Source: Bradyrhizobium sp. LTSP849
GTDB lineage: Bacteria; Pseudomonadota; Alphaproteobacteria; Rhizobiales; Xanthobacteraceae
Direction: 5' to 3'
NCBI RefSeq assembly: GCF_000938255.1
Contig: NZ_JYMR01000012.1
Span: 124,001-188,000 of the forward strand
Length of the DNA stretch: 64,000 nucleotides
Part shown: piece after piece, positions 8,917 through 17,268 of the stretch
Layout: each line of letters starts with the position of its first letter
How positions within the stretch are numbered: the stretch's first letter is position 1
Notes under the pieces: generated by a model
What the model saw: the letters and a program-made list of their open reading frames with translations, nothing else
Database searches by the model: none
Told to the model about the DNA's origin: nothing
Made by a program: the position numbers and the translations under genes

Positions 8917-10218
8917 TCACGCCGCAGCAGTCGCGGGTTCCTCGCCGTCAAGCACGCGCTTCAAGCGCTCGGCGTCGAGCGCGCCTTCCCATTTGGAAAT
9001 CGCGATGGTCGCCACCGCGTTTCCGATCAGATTGGTCGGCGTCAGCCCCTGCGACATCAGGCGATGGATACCGAGCACCAGTGCGACGCTCGTCACGGGA
9101 ATGCTGCCGGTGGCCGACAGCGTCGCCGCCAGCACGACAAAGGCGGCGCCCGCAATCCCCGCCGCGCCCTTGGAGGTCACGAGCAGGATCAGCAGCAGCT
9201 CGATCTGCTCGGCAAGCCCGAACGGCGTGTTGGTCGCCTGGGCCAGGAACACCGAAGCAGCCGCGAGGTACAGACAGGTGCCGTCGAGATTGAAGGAGTA
9301 GCCAGTTGGGATCACGAGCCCAACGACGCTGCGCTCGCAGCCGGCTTTCTCAAGCTTGGTCAGCATCCGCGGCAGCACGGTCTCCGACGAGGTCGTGGCG
9401 ATGCAGATCAGCAGCTCTTCCCAGATGTAGCGGATCAGCTTGAGCAGCGAGAAGCCGCAGAGCCGCGCGACAGGGCCGAGCGCCACGACGATGAAGATCA
9501 CGCAGGTGAGATAGAAACCGCCCAGGAGCTTGCCGAGCGAGGCCAGCGAGCCGACGCCGAACTTGCCGACCGTGAACGCAATGGCGCCGAAAGCGCCGAT
9601 CGGCGCCGCCCACATCACGAAGCCGACGACGGCAAAGACCATCTTGGCGGCGATGTCGATCAAATTGACCAGCGGCGCGGCGCGTTCGCCAAGTTGCACC
9701 AGCGCAAAGCCGCACAGCACGGCGATGAAGAGCACCTGAAGAATGTTGCCCTCGGCAAAGGCGCCAATGAAGGTTGCAGGCACGATGTTCATCAGGAACG
9801 GCACGAAGCCGATCACGGCGGTCTGCTTGACATAAGGCTCGACAGCGCTGGCGTTGATGGTCGCGGGATCGATGTTCATGCCGGCGCCGGGCTTGAGCAG
9901 ATTGACCGCGACAAGACCGATGATCAGCGCGATCGTGGTCATGATCTCGAAATAGATGATGGCTTTGACGGCGACGCGCCCTACGCGTGCCATGTCGGCC
10001 ATGTGAGCGATGCCGTGCACGACCGTACAGAAGATGATCGGTGCGATCAGCATCCGGATCGCCTTGATGAAGGCGTCGCCGAGCGGCTGCATCTTCGCAC
10101 CTGCCTCGGGATTGACGATCCCAAGCGCGATGCCGGCCACCATGGCGATGAGCACCTGGATCCAAAGCTCCTTCCACCAGACGCGGCCGCGCGGCTTGTC
10201 GATCGCAAGCGCCGTCAT
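8917..10218 (-). CDS. dctA: C4-dicarboxylate/cation symporter, DctA family
   Basis: Inner-membrane DAACS-family symporter of 433 residues. It opens with WKELWIQVLIAMVAGIALGIVNPEAGAKMQPLGDAFIKAIRMLIAPIIFCTVVHGIA, the DctA N-terminal core, and has eight hydrophobic segments. The substrate-binding region includes SSETVLPRML and a serine-rich hairpin-like stretch typical of glutamate/C4-dicarboxylate carriers. It overlaps the upstream PDC-hydrolase-like gene by 4 bases (ATGA). Inside this operon it probably imports an organic acid entering the pathway, such as a tricarboxylate- or pyrone-type acid, or recovers C4 acids. It may not be the housekeeping DctA used in symbiosis. The specific substrate is inference. 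Confidence 0.88.
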   Translation of the reverse strand: MTALAIDKPRGRVWWKELWIQVLIAMVAGIALGIVNPEAGAKMQPLGDAFIKAIRMLIAPIIFCTVVHGIAHMADMARVGRVAVKAIIYFEIMTTIALIIGLVAVNLLKPGAGMNIDPATINASAVEPYVKQTAVIGFVPFLMNIVPATFIGAFAEGNILQVLFIAVLCGFALVQLGERAAPLVNLIDIAAKMVFAVVGFVMWAAPIGAFGAIAFTVGKFGVGSLASLGKLLGGFYLTCVIFIVVALGPVARLCGFSLLKLIRYIWEELLICIATTSSETVLPRMLTKLEKAGCERSVVGLVIPTGYSFNLDGTCLYLAAASVFLAQATNTPFGLAEQIELLLILLVTSKGAAGIAGAAFVVLAATLSATGSIPVTSVALVLGIHRLMSQGLTPTNLIGNAVATIAISKWEGALDAERLKRVLDGEEPATAAA

Positions 10219-11093
10219 GTGTCGAACTCGAACAGGCGCGCCGGATTGCTGACCAGGATCTTTTGCTGGAACTCCGGCTCCGGTGCGAACAGCGGAATCA
10301 GGTCGACGAGGTCGCCGTCATTCGGCATCGCCTTGACGTTGGGATGCGGCCAGTCAGTGCCCCAGATGACGCGGTCGGGCGCAGTCTCGACGATTTTTCG
10401 CGCGAACGGCACCGCATCGGTGAACGGCGGACCGGCCGAGGACACGCGTTCGGAGCCGCAGATCTTGACCCAGCACTTCTCGTCGCGCCGCATCAGATCG
10501 ATCAGAATCTTGAACGGCAGTTGGTCGAGCCCTTCGGACGCCTTCACCCGCCCCATATGGTCGATGGTGTAGCTCAACGGCAGCTCAGTCAGCATGTCGG
10601 CGTATTCAGGCAGGTCGATCGCATCGAAATGCAGATCGATGTGCCAGCCGAGCGGCGTGACCATCGCGATGATGCGGTCAAATACGCGCTTGTCGGGAAC
10701 GCCGCCAAGGTGTCGCACGAAATTGAAGCGGCAGCCGCGGAAACCGCCCTCATGCAGCACGCGAAGCCCGCGTTCGGTAATGGTGTCGTCGATATTGGCC
10801 ACCGCGCGATAGGCGCCGTTGCTTTGCGCAATCGCGTCGAGGGCCACCGTGTTGTCGATGCCGTGCACGCTGGCATTGACGATGACGGCGCGTTCCACGC
10901 CGAGCTTGGCGTGCAACACCTTGAAATCCGCGAGCGGCGCATCGGGCGGCGTGTACGAGCGATCCGGCGCGTAGGGATATTTCGCCCCGGGGCCGAAGAT
11001 GTGGCAGTGCGCATCGCAAGAGAGTTTCGGCAGCTTGAATTTCGGCGTGCGCGTGTTCGGATCGGGTGGCGGAATGGTCGGTGTGTACATCAT
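10215..11093 (-). CDS. 2-pyrone-4,6-dicarboxylate hydrolase-like amidohydrolase (cytoplasmic copy)
   Basis: A 292-residue amidohydrolase_2-family enzyme with the LigI hallmarks: a proline-rich N-terminal arm (PTIPPPDPNTRTPKFKLP), CDAHCHIFGPGAKYPY with the HxH motif, IDHMGR in the middle, and VIWGTDWPHPN with the catalytic Asp near the C terminus. LigI opens 2-pyrone-4,6-dicarboxylate to 4-oxalomesaconate, the substrate of GalB two genes downstream, so context fits well. No signal peptide is seen. A paralogue lies immediately upstream in the same operon (5-base gap). The two have the same motifs but clearly different sequence in detail. LigI is the closest named family; I leave the symbol blank because two candidates exist. 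Confidence 0.82.
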   Translation of the reverse strand: MMYTPTIPPPDPNTRTPKFKLPKLSCDAHCHIFGPGAKYPYAPDRSYTPPDAPLADFKVLHAKLGVERAVIVNASVHGIDNTVALDAIAQSNGAYRAVANIDDTITERGLRVLHEGGFRGCRFNFVRHLGGVPDKRVFDRIIAMVTPLGWHIDLHFDAIDLPEYADMLTELPLSYTIDHMGRVKASEGLDQLPFKILIDLMRRDEKCWVKICGSERVSSAGPPFTDAVPFARKIVETAPDRVIWGTDWPHPNVKAMPNDGDLVDLIPLFAPEPEFQQKILVSNPARLFEFDT

Positions 11094-11098
11094 GGCTA

Positions 11099-12058
11099 TC
11101 AGGTGAACTTGAACAGGCGTGCCGGATTGTCGACCAGCAGCTTGTGCTGGACCTTCGCATCTGGCGCATAGAGGGGGATCAGGTCGACGAGCTCGCCGTC
11201 GTTCGGCATGAACTTGACGTTGGGGTGCGGCCAGTCGGTGCCCCAGATGACGCGATCCGGCGCATTGTCGATCAGCGCCTTCGCGAACGGCACCGCGTCA
11301 TGGAATGGCTTGCCGGCCGCAGAGGCGCGCTCAAGGCCCGTGATCTTGACCCAGCATTTTTCGTCTTTTTTCTGGAGATCGAGCAGCGCGGTAAAGCCGG
11401 GATCGTCGAGCCCTTTCGCGGCCTGCACCGTACCCATGTGATCGATCACATAGGGCGTCGGCAGCGTGGTGAGGATGGGCGCGAATTCGGCGATCGTGCC
11501 CGGCTCGAGATAAAGGTCGATGTGCCAGCCGAGCTTGGCGATGCGGTGCACGATGCGCTGGAACTTGCCCATGTCGCCGACGCCGCCGAGCCGCTTCAGG
11601 AAGGCCAAGCGGCAGCCGCAGATGCCGCCCTTGTCGAGCGCCGCAAGCTCCTTGTCCGACATCTCGTCGTTGACGTTGGCGATGCCCTTGTAGGCACCCT
11701 CGCTCTGCGCAATCGCGTCGGTGACGACGCGATTGTCGGTGCCGTGCACGGTGGCATTGACGATCACGCAGCGCTCGACGCCGATCTTCTCGTGGACGCT
11801 GCGGAATGCTTCCAGCGGCGCATCGGCTGTGTTGTAGGGCCGGTTTGGTGAAAAGGGATAGCGCGCGGCCGGCCCGAAGATATGGGTGTGGGTGTCGCAG
11901 GATTTTGGCGGCAGCTTGAAAGACGGCACCTTGGGATTTGGATCCGGTGGCTCGATCGTCGGGATCGCCTTCGGCTCAGCGGCTTGCGCACGCGCTTCGC
12001 CCGCAAGCGCCGCGCCGGCCAGTCCGGTCAAGAGATGCAAGTACTCTCGCCTGTTCAT
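11099..12058 (-). CDS. 2-pyrone-4,6-dicarboxylate hydrolase-like protein with Tat signal (exported copy)
   Basis: A 319-residue paralogue of the next gene with the same motifs: CDTHTHIFGPAARYPF, VIDHMGTV and VIWGTDWPHPN. It differs by an N-terminal extension, MNRREYLHLLTGLAGAALAG, followed by ARAQA. The twin arginine plus the hydrophobic stretch and AQA-type cleavage site are a Tat signal, predicting export of the folded metalloenzyme to the periplasm. I chose the ATG at 12058 because it starts exactly at the signal; a GTG five codons upstream also exists. With DctA and two receptors nearby, a periplasmic lactonase could open a pyrone or lactone before uptake. Substrate identity is inferred from family only. 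Confidence 0.78.
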   Translation of the reverse strand: MNRREYLHLLTGLAGAALAGEARAQAAEPKAIPTIEPPDPNPKVPSFKLPPKSCDTHTHIFGPAARYPFSPNRPYNTADAPLEAFRSVHEKIGVERCVIVNATVHGTDNRVVTDAIAQSEGAYKGIANVNDEMSDKELAALDKGGICGCRLAFLKRLGGVGDMGKFQRIVHRIAKLGWHIDLYLEPGTIAEFAPILTTLPTPYVIDHMGTVQAAKGLDDPGFTALLDLQKKDEKCWVKITGLERASAAGKPFHDAVPFAKALIDNAPDRVIWGTDWPHPNVKFMPNDGELVDLIPLYAPDAKVQHKLLVDNPARLFKFT

Positions 12059-12130
12059 TTCCTCAACACTCACTCACATGGTCCGCTTGCGAGCGGAAAC
12101 GCTGGATGCGCCTCCCCTCGGCGGTTTCTT

Positions 12131-12838
12131 TCAAGTCTTGCTTGCAACAGGCCGCCGTCGTGCCGGCGCGGCCTGATCCAGCGCAGGCGCCTGGAAGGCG
12201 GCAACGGTGGCTTGCACCAATTGCTCGATGGCCATGGCTGCATCGCTGCCATCGGCCTCGCCGCGCGACAGGCGCGAGACGCGGTCCGGCGTCACCAGCG
12301 AATAATAGAGTGCGCCGAGCAGGAAGTGGCTGCGCCAGACGATCTCGTTGCGCGGAATGTGCGGCAGGCTGTCGTGGATCGAGTCGATGAAGGCGTGGCT
12401 GGTATCGTCAAAAGTCTGCGCGATAATTTTTCGCGCGACCTCGTTGCCCTCGGCCGACATCACCGCCCTCAGCCGCGTGAAGCGCGCGCCGCCGCCGGCG
12501 AGATCGCTGCCCGAGGTGAAGGCCGGCACCACATAGGCCCGCACGATGGCCTCCAGCCGGTCCTGGAGATCGCGCACGCGCCTGGCGGCGGCGAGCAGCT
12601 CCGAACGGCGAAGATTCATCGGCCCGCAATGGCGCCGGTAGATCTCCAGCAGCAGGCCGTCCTTGGTCTTGAAATGATAGGTGACGCTGCCGGGATTGGC
12701 GCCGGCGGCCTGCGCGATATCGCGCACCGAGACGGCGTTGAAGCCGTTGGTGGCGAACAGCTCCTCGGCCGCAGCGAGGATCGCCTCGCGCATGTTCGGC
12801 TTACGGGCCGTTTCCTTGCTGGTGGGCTTGCTTACCAT
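12131..12838 (-). CDS. TetR-family transcriptional regulator
   Basis: A 235-residue one-component regulator. The N-terminal helix-turn-helix is typical of TetR: MREAILAAAEELFATNGFNAVSVRDIAQAAGANPGSVTYHFKTKDGLL, about residues 16–63. The ligand domain is variable. The protein starts at the ATG at 12838; an upstream open frame in the same phase runs into the promoter and lacks family sequence. Its gene lies 72 bases before the PDC-hydrolase operon on the same strand and may be its first cistron. A perfect palindrome lies 4 bases upstream of its start codon, which suggests autoregulation. A matching site lies at 34812–34833, upstream of an extradiol dioxygenase. Confidence 0.9.
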   Translation of the reverse strand: MVSKPTSKETARKPNMREAILAAAEELFATNGFNAVSVRDIAQAAGANPGSVTYHFKTKDGLLLEIYRRHCGPMNLRRSELLAAARRVRDLQDRLEAIVRAYVVPAFTSGSDLAGGGARFTRLRAVMSAEGNEVARKIIAQTFDDTSHAFIDSIHDSLPHIPRNEIVWRSHFLLGALYYSLVTPDRVSRLSRGEADGSDAAMAIEQLVQATVAAFQAPALDQAAPARRRPVASKT

Positions 12839-12842
12839 GTGA

Positions 12843-12860
12843 TTTGTACTATCGTACAAA
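12843..12860. promoter_or_regulatory. Putative TetR operator (site 1)
   Basis: TTTGTACTATCGTACAAA is a perfect inverted repeat with 7-base arms and a 4-base spacer. It lies in the divergent region between the TetR gene (start 12838) and the TctC-type receptor (start 12954). The same arms and spacing recur at 34812–34833. The adjacent bases also resemble each other, with GGTCTCGTCAACAAA here and GGTCCCGTCAACAAA there, which supports a shared regulon. Confidence 0.7.
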
Positions 12861-12953
12861 AGATCAGGTCTCGTCAACAAAAACCATGGGCAACGTCCGG
12901 GGCGGCTCAGAGACCGCCCGAGGAACCCGAATGCCTCAAGGAGTGCTAAGAAA

Positions 12954-13931
12954 ATGCTGGGTTTGAACAACACAATCGGCCGGCTCGCGGTCGGTGCGGG
13001 TCTGCTGCTGGCAGCGAGCGCCGCGCAGGCCGATAATTATCCGAGCAAGCCGGTGCACATCCTCGTGCCCTATGCGGCCGGCGGCGCGGTCGATGTGCTC
13101 GCGCGTACGCTCAGCCAGGCGCTGGCCAAGACCTGGGGCCAGCAGCCCGTGGTCGACAACCGTCCCGGCGCCGGCGGCATCGTCGCCTCGCAGGCGCTGG
13201 CGCAGGCTGCACCTGACGGCTACACGCTGATCCTGGTCGCGAGCGGCCATCCGCTCAACCAGTTCATCTATGCGAGCGTGCCCTATGACACCTTCAAGGA
13301 TTTTACCGCGATCAGCGAAGTCGCCTCCTCGCCGCTTGCGATTGTGGTGGCGAAGGACAGCCCATACAAGACGCTCAGTGATCTCCTCGCCGCCGCAAAG
13401 AAGGAGCCGGACAAGCTGTCCTACGGCATGTCCGGCAACGGCACTTCGGCGCATCTCGCCGGCGAGCTGTTGAAATACATGTCCGGCACCAAGATCGTCG
13501 CGATTCCCTACAAGGGCGGCGCGCCGGCGCTGACCGCCGTGATCGCAGGCGATATCCCGCTCAGCATCAATCCGCTTGCGGAGGCGATCAGTCAGCTCGA
13601 AGGCGGTCCGGTGCGCGCGCTCGCGGTGACCTCGGCCGAGCGCTCAAAGGCGCTGCCGGATGTCCCGACGGTCGCCGAGGCCGGCGTGCCCGGCTATGAC
13701 GTCTCTGTGTGGTGGGGCGTACTGGGCCCGGCAAAGATGCCGCCTGAGATCGTGGCAAAGCTCGAAACCGATTTGAAGGCGGCGTTGCAGGACCCGAACG
13801 TGCTGTCGACGCTCGGCAAGATCGGCGCAGCGCCCGTCGGCTCGTCCGCCAAGGACTTTGACGCCTACATGCATGCCGAGGCAACCAAATGGGAGCCGGT
13901 GCTGAAGGCCGCAGACATCCACGCGCAGTGA
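12954..13931 (+). CDS. Tripartite tricarboxylate transporter receptor, TctC/Bug family
   Basis: Periplasmic Bug-type solute receptor, 325 residues. A signal peptide is visible (LAVGAGLLLAASAAQAD, cleavage after AQA). The core motifs are YPSKPVHILVPYAAGGAVDVLAR, which forms the carboxylate-binding loops, VVDNRPGAGGIVASQALA and YKGGAPALTAVIAGDIPL. AAGGAG-like spacing (AAGGAG, then ATG) supports the start. Bug receptors normally bind di- and tricarboxylates or aromatic acids and work with TctAB membrane subunits, which are absent here. The gene is divergent from the TetR gene across operator site 1, so the lower 4,5-cleavage operon and this receptor are likely co-regulated. It may bind the pathway's acid substrate for another permease. 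Confidence 0.9.
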   Translation: MLGLNNTIGRLAVGAGLLLAASAAQADNYPSKPVHILVPYAAGGAVDVLARTLSQALAKTWGQQPVVDNRPGAGGIVASQALAQAAPDGYTLILVASGHPLNQFIYASVPYDTFKDFTAISEVASSPLAIVVAKDSPYKTLSDLLAAAKKEPDKLSYGMSGNGTSAHLAGELLKYMSGTKIVAIPYKGGAPALTAVIAGDIPLSINPLAEAISQLEGGPVRALAVTSAERSKALPDVPTVAEAGVPGYDVSVWWGVLGPAKMPPEIVAKLETDLKAALQDPNVLSTLGKIGAAPVGSSAKDFDAYMHAEATKWEPVLKAADIHAQ

Positions 13932-13942
13932 AGGACTCTCAC

Positions 13943-14749
13943 ATGATGACCTTCTCTCATCCCGTGCGCCTTGCGCGCACTGCCCTGCTCGCGATCGCAA
14001 TCATCGGCTCGCTCGGTGTATCCGCGCGCGCCGATGGCGAAGCGAAACTCCTGGCGCCGAGCGGGACCTTGCGCGTCGGCATCTATCCGGGCAGCCCGAG
14101 CTCGATGGTGACAGATGCGGCCGGCAAGCCGCACGGCCTCAGCTACGATCTCGGCGCCGAGCTGGCAAAGCGGCTCGGCGTTCCCATGGACTATGTCAGG
14201 TTTCAGCGCGTCGCTGACATCGTCACCGCGATCCACGACGGCCAGATCGATTTCACCGTGACCAACGCCACGCCGGCTCGCGCCAATGACGTCAGCTTCA
14301 GCCAGCCCGTGCTGGCGATCGAGCTCGGCTATCTTGTGCCAGCGAACTCCCCGATCGCCAAGATCGAGGATATCGACAGACCGGGCGTGAAGATCGGCGT
14401 CACCAAGGGCTCGACCTCCGAGCGCACCCTGCCCGCGAAGTTCAAGAATGCGACCATCGTTCCCGCCGAAAGCGTCAAGGTCGCGATCGCGATGTTCGGC
14501 CGCGGCGAGATCGATCTCTATGCCACCAACAAGCCGACGCTGTTCGAGATATCCGACCAGATGCCAGGCGCGCAGATCCTCGACGGCAATTGGGGCGCAG
14601 AGCATATGGCGATCGCGATCCCGAAGGGACGCGAGAGCGCGCTCCCTCTGCTCAACCGTTTCGTCGCGGAGGAGCACTCATCCGGCGCGCTGGACACGAT
14701 CCAGCAGCAGGCCGGCTTGCGCGGCGCGACCAAGGCGACGCGCGAATAG
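13943..14749 (+). CDS. Amino-acid-type ABC transporter solute-binding protein (family 3)
   Basis: A 268-residue periplasmic receptor with a signal peptide (ALLAIAIIGSLGVSARADG) and the SBP_bac_3 pattern: LRVGIYPGSPSSMVTDAAGKPHGLSYDLGAELAKRLGV, then VRFQRVADIVTAIHDGQIDFTVTNATPARA and GVTKGSTSE. It follows the TctC-type gene by 11 bases with AAGGA before the ATG, so the pair is probably one transcript under the TetR-linked promoter. No cognate ABC permease or ATPase lies nearby, making it an orphan receptor. The ligand is unknown. Family members bind polar amino acids, but related receptors for carboxylates exist. Confidence 0.85.
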   Translation: MMTFSHPVRLARTALLAIAIIGSLGVSARADGEAKLLAPSGTLRVGIYPGSPSSMVTDAAGKPHGLSYDLGAELAKRLGVPMDYVRFQRVADIVTAIHDGQIDFTVTNATPARANDVSFSQPVLAIELGYLVPANSPIAKIEDIDRPGVKIGVTKGSTSERTLPAKFKNATIVPAESVKVAIAMFGRGEIDLYATNKPTLFEISDQMPGAQILDGNWGAEHMAIAIPKGRESALPLLNRFVAEEHSSGALDTIQQQAGLRGATKATRE

Positions 14750-14759
14750 GCGAAGGCGT

Positions 14760-15902
14760 TCAATTGCGCGCGTTCGCCCGCATCTTCTCCGGCGCGGCGG
14801 GACGGCGCACGAAGTCGGTGTCGTCGCCTCCCGACGGAATCAGGATGGCGCGTTCGCGTGGCAGTGCTTCCGGCATCTCGTCGCGGATGAAGGCGATCAG
14901 CTTCTCCCTCATCTCGCAGCGCAGATCCCAGGATTGCGGCGCATTCCGCGCACTGACCAGGGCGCGAAGCTCGATGGTCCGCGAATCCGCGTTGATCACC
15001 TGGAGGTTGACCACGGCGCCGTCCCAGAGCGCGGAGTCCTTGATGGCCTCCTCCAGCCAGCGCCGGATGCGCGGCACGTCGGCGCGGTAGTCGACGTGGA
15101 GCGGGATCACACCAATGAGGGATGCCGTATCGCGCGTCCAGTTCTGGAACGGCTTTTCGATGAAGTAGGACAGCGGCACCACCATGCGGCGCCAGTCCCA
15201 CAGCCGGATCACGACATAGGTCGAGGCGATGTCCTCGACCCAGCCCCACTCGTTCTCGATGATCACGGCATCCTCGATGCGGATCGGCTGCGTGATCGCG
15301 ATCTGCACGCCGGCGATCAGATTGCTGAGCAGCGGCCGCGCGGCAAGACCGACGATGATACCGGCGGCGCCTGCCGAGGCGAACAGGCTGACGCCGTACT
15401 GCCTCACCGAATCGAACGTCATCAGCGCGGTCGACACCGTGATGACGACGATGATGGTGTCGGTCACGCGCTTGAACACGCGCACCTGGGTGACATGCTT
15501 GCGCGCGACAAAATTCTCGCTAACGTCGCGAAAATTCTGCAAGTACCTCGCCGCGCTCATATCGACGATCCGAATCGAGATCCAGCCGATCAGCGCGATG
15601 AAGGCGACGACGAACAAGCTCGTCAGCGGCGTCCGGAACGCGTCGTCGAGCGGCGCAAGCGGCAGGACCAGGGCGACAGCAGCAAGGCATAACGCCAGCT
15701 GCGCGGGACCGGATGTCCGCTCGATGAATACACCGAGGAGGGACAAACGGGTTCCGAAGGCGCGATTGAGAAGCCACACGGCGACACGGTAGAGGGTCAA
15801 AGCAAGCAGCATCGCGCCGGCGACCAGGCAGAGGCCGACGAACCATGAGGGTATCCAGCCGAACATCCTGTCGATGTCGATCATGACGGCGTGGCGATTC
15901 AT
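14760..15902 (-). CDS. Mechanosensitive ion channel, MscS family
   Basis: A 380-residue inner-membrane protein with about five hydrophobic segments. The last is the glycine/alanine-rich pore helix (FASAGAAGIIVGLAARPLLSNLIAGVQIAI), followed by the MscS beta-domain start IRIEDAVIIENEWGWVEDIASTYVVIRLWDWRRMVVPLSYFI, which strongly fits the family. GGGGAC precedes the start. It would release solutes on hypo-osmotic shock. It is convergent with the receptor pair (10-base gap) and divergent from the DUF763 gene. The extra N-terminal helices resemble the mid-size MscS-like proteins common in alphaproteobacteria rather than the minimal E. coli MscS. Confidence 0.9.
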   Translation of the reverse strand: MNRHAVMIDIDRMFGWIPSWFVGLCLVAGAMLLALTLYRVAVWLLNRAFGTRLSLLGVFIERTSGPAQLALCLAAVALVLPLAPLDDAFRTPLTSLFVVAFIALIGWISIRIVDMSAARYLQNFRDVSENFVARKHVTQVRVFKRVTDTIIVVITVSTALMTFDSVRQYGVSLFASAGAAGIIVGLAARPLLSNLIAGVQIAITQPIRIEDAVIIENEWGWVEDIASTYVVIRLWDWRRMVVPLSYFIEKPFQNWTRDTASLIGVIPLHVDYRADVPRIRRWLEEAIKDSALWDGAVVNLQVINADSRTIELRALVSARNAPQSWDLRCEMREKLIAFIRDEMPEALPRERAILIPSGGDDTDFVRRPAAPEKMRANARN

Positions 15903-16023
15903 TCATGTCCCCGCAATTGCGTACGCGTCTCAACGCGTTCCCGGTGGCTTCGCTCCCCCGCTCCGTGCAATGCAGCATCCCTCTGGTGCAACCGTCGCCG
16001 AACTGCGCTATTCCTAGGCAATC

Positions 16024-17268
16024 ATGACTCGCCGAACCGGCAGCGCCGATCTTCCCCTGCATACCGGACGGGTTCCGCCGTGGCTTGCGAGCCGCATGGC
16101 CTGCCTCGGCGCGATCGTCACGCAGGCGATCGTGCATCATTACGGGCGCGATGCATTCCTCCAGCGGCTATCGCACCCGTTCTGGTTCCAGTCGTTCGGC
16201 GCCGTGATGGGGATGGACTGGCACTCCTCGGGAATCACGACCTCCGTGATTGGCGCGCTGAAGCGCGGGCTCGGCCCGTTGCAAGATGAGCTCGGCATCT
16301 ATGTCTGCGGCGGCCGCGGCCAGCATTCGCGCAAAACACCGGATGAGCTGATGCACCTCAGTGACCGCGTCGGATTCGATGGCGCAAAGCTCACGCGCGC
16401 CAGCCGCCTGGTGGCGAAGGTCGATAGCGCGGCGGTGCAGGATGGGTTCGATCTCTATCTGCACGGCTTCTTCGTCACTGCGGACGCGAAATGGACGGTG
16501 GTGCAGCAGGGCATGAATGGCGACAGGCGGCAGGCCCGCCGCTATCACTGGCATTCCGAGGCGCTGAAGAGTTTTGTCGATACGCCGCACAGCGCGATCG
16601 ACGGCCCCGCGCAGGGTGAGATCGTCAACCTCACCGACCATCGCGCCGACATCTCACGCACCGCGCAACTCGAGCTGTTGAGTGATCTCGGCCCCGATCG
16701 CATCGTCACCGAGTTCGAACGGCTGACCGGCGTCGAGCCCGCACAAGCCATGCTGCCGCACCTGATCATGCCAGCGCATCACGACGTGCGGCCGAAGGAC
16801 GTGTTCGCACGGCGCCTGCACGGAACGCTCGCGGCCGCGGCCGAGCGCGGCCCGGTCGACTTTCCGGAGCTATTGCTGACGCCCGGCGTCGGCGCGCGCA
16901 CCGTGCGCTCGCTGGCGATGGTCGCCGAGGTCGTGCATGGCGCGCCCTATCGCTTTGGGGATCCCGCGCGTTTCTCGCTCGCCCATGGCGGCAAGGACCG
17001 GCATCCCTACCCCGTCCCGATCAAGGTCTATGACGAGACCATTCGCGTGCTGAAGGGCGCAATCCAAAGCGCCAAGCTCGGGCGCGAAGAAGAGATGCAG
17101 GCGATCAAGCGCCTCGACGACCAGGCGCGCCGTCTGGAGCGAACTGCGCGCGGACCGTCCGTTGAAGCCTACATCGCCGGCGAGCGAGCGGCCTCGCCCG
17201 AACTCGACGGCCGCTCGGTGTTCGGCTGGGAACGCGATGTTGTGGGATCGGACAAATCGACCGGCTGA
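16024..17268 (+). CDS. DUF763 domain protein
   Basis: A 414-residue cytosolic protein of the DUF763 family. Recognisable features are the N terminus RTGSADLPLHTGRVPPWLASRM, the central WHSSGITTSVIGALKRGL and YVCGGRGQHSRKTP, the FVQQGM-like segment TVVQQGMNG, and the histidine-rich LIMPAHHDVRP. The conserved histidines suggest a metal- or nucleotide-dependent enzyme, but no activity is established to my knowledge. Its last 100 bases overlap the 3' end of the P450 gene on the opposite strand, so the two transcripts would be antisense there. Confidence 0.78.
   Translation: MTRRTGSADLPLHTGRVPPWLASRMACLGAIVTQAIVHHYGRDAFLQRLSHPFWFQSFGAVMGMDWHSSGITTSVIGALKRGLGPLQDELGIYVCGGRGQHSRKTPDELMHLSDRVGFDGAKLTRASRLVAKVDSAAVQDGFDLYLHGFFVTADAKWTVVQQGMNGDRRQARRYHWHSEALKSFVDTPHSAIDGPAQGEIVNLTDHRADISRTAQLELLSDLGPDRIVTEFERLTGVEPAQAMLPHLIMPAHHDVRPKDVFARRLHGTLAAAAERGPVDFPELLLTPGVGARTVRSLAMVAEVVHGAPYRFGDPARFSLAHGGKDRHPYPVPIKVYDETIRVLKGAIQSAKLGREEEMQAIKRLDDQARRLERTARGPSVEAYIAGERAASPELDGRSVFGWERDVVGSDKSTG

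Noticed and set aside
9064..10572. 502-codon plus-strand frame across dctA and the PDC-hydrolase-like gene
   Set aside because: Antisense shadow; translation is charged and repetitive, with no membrane or catalytic motif.
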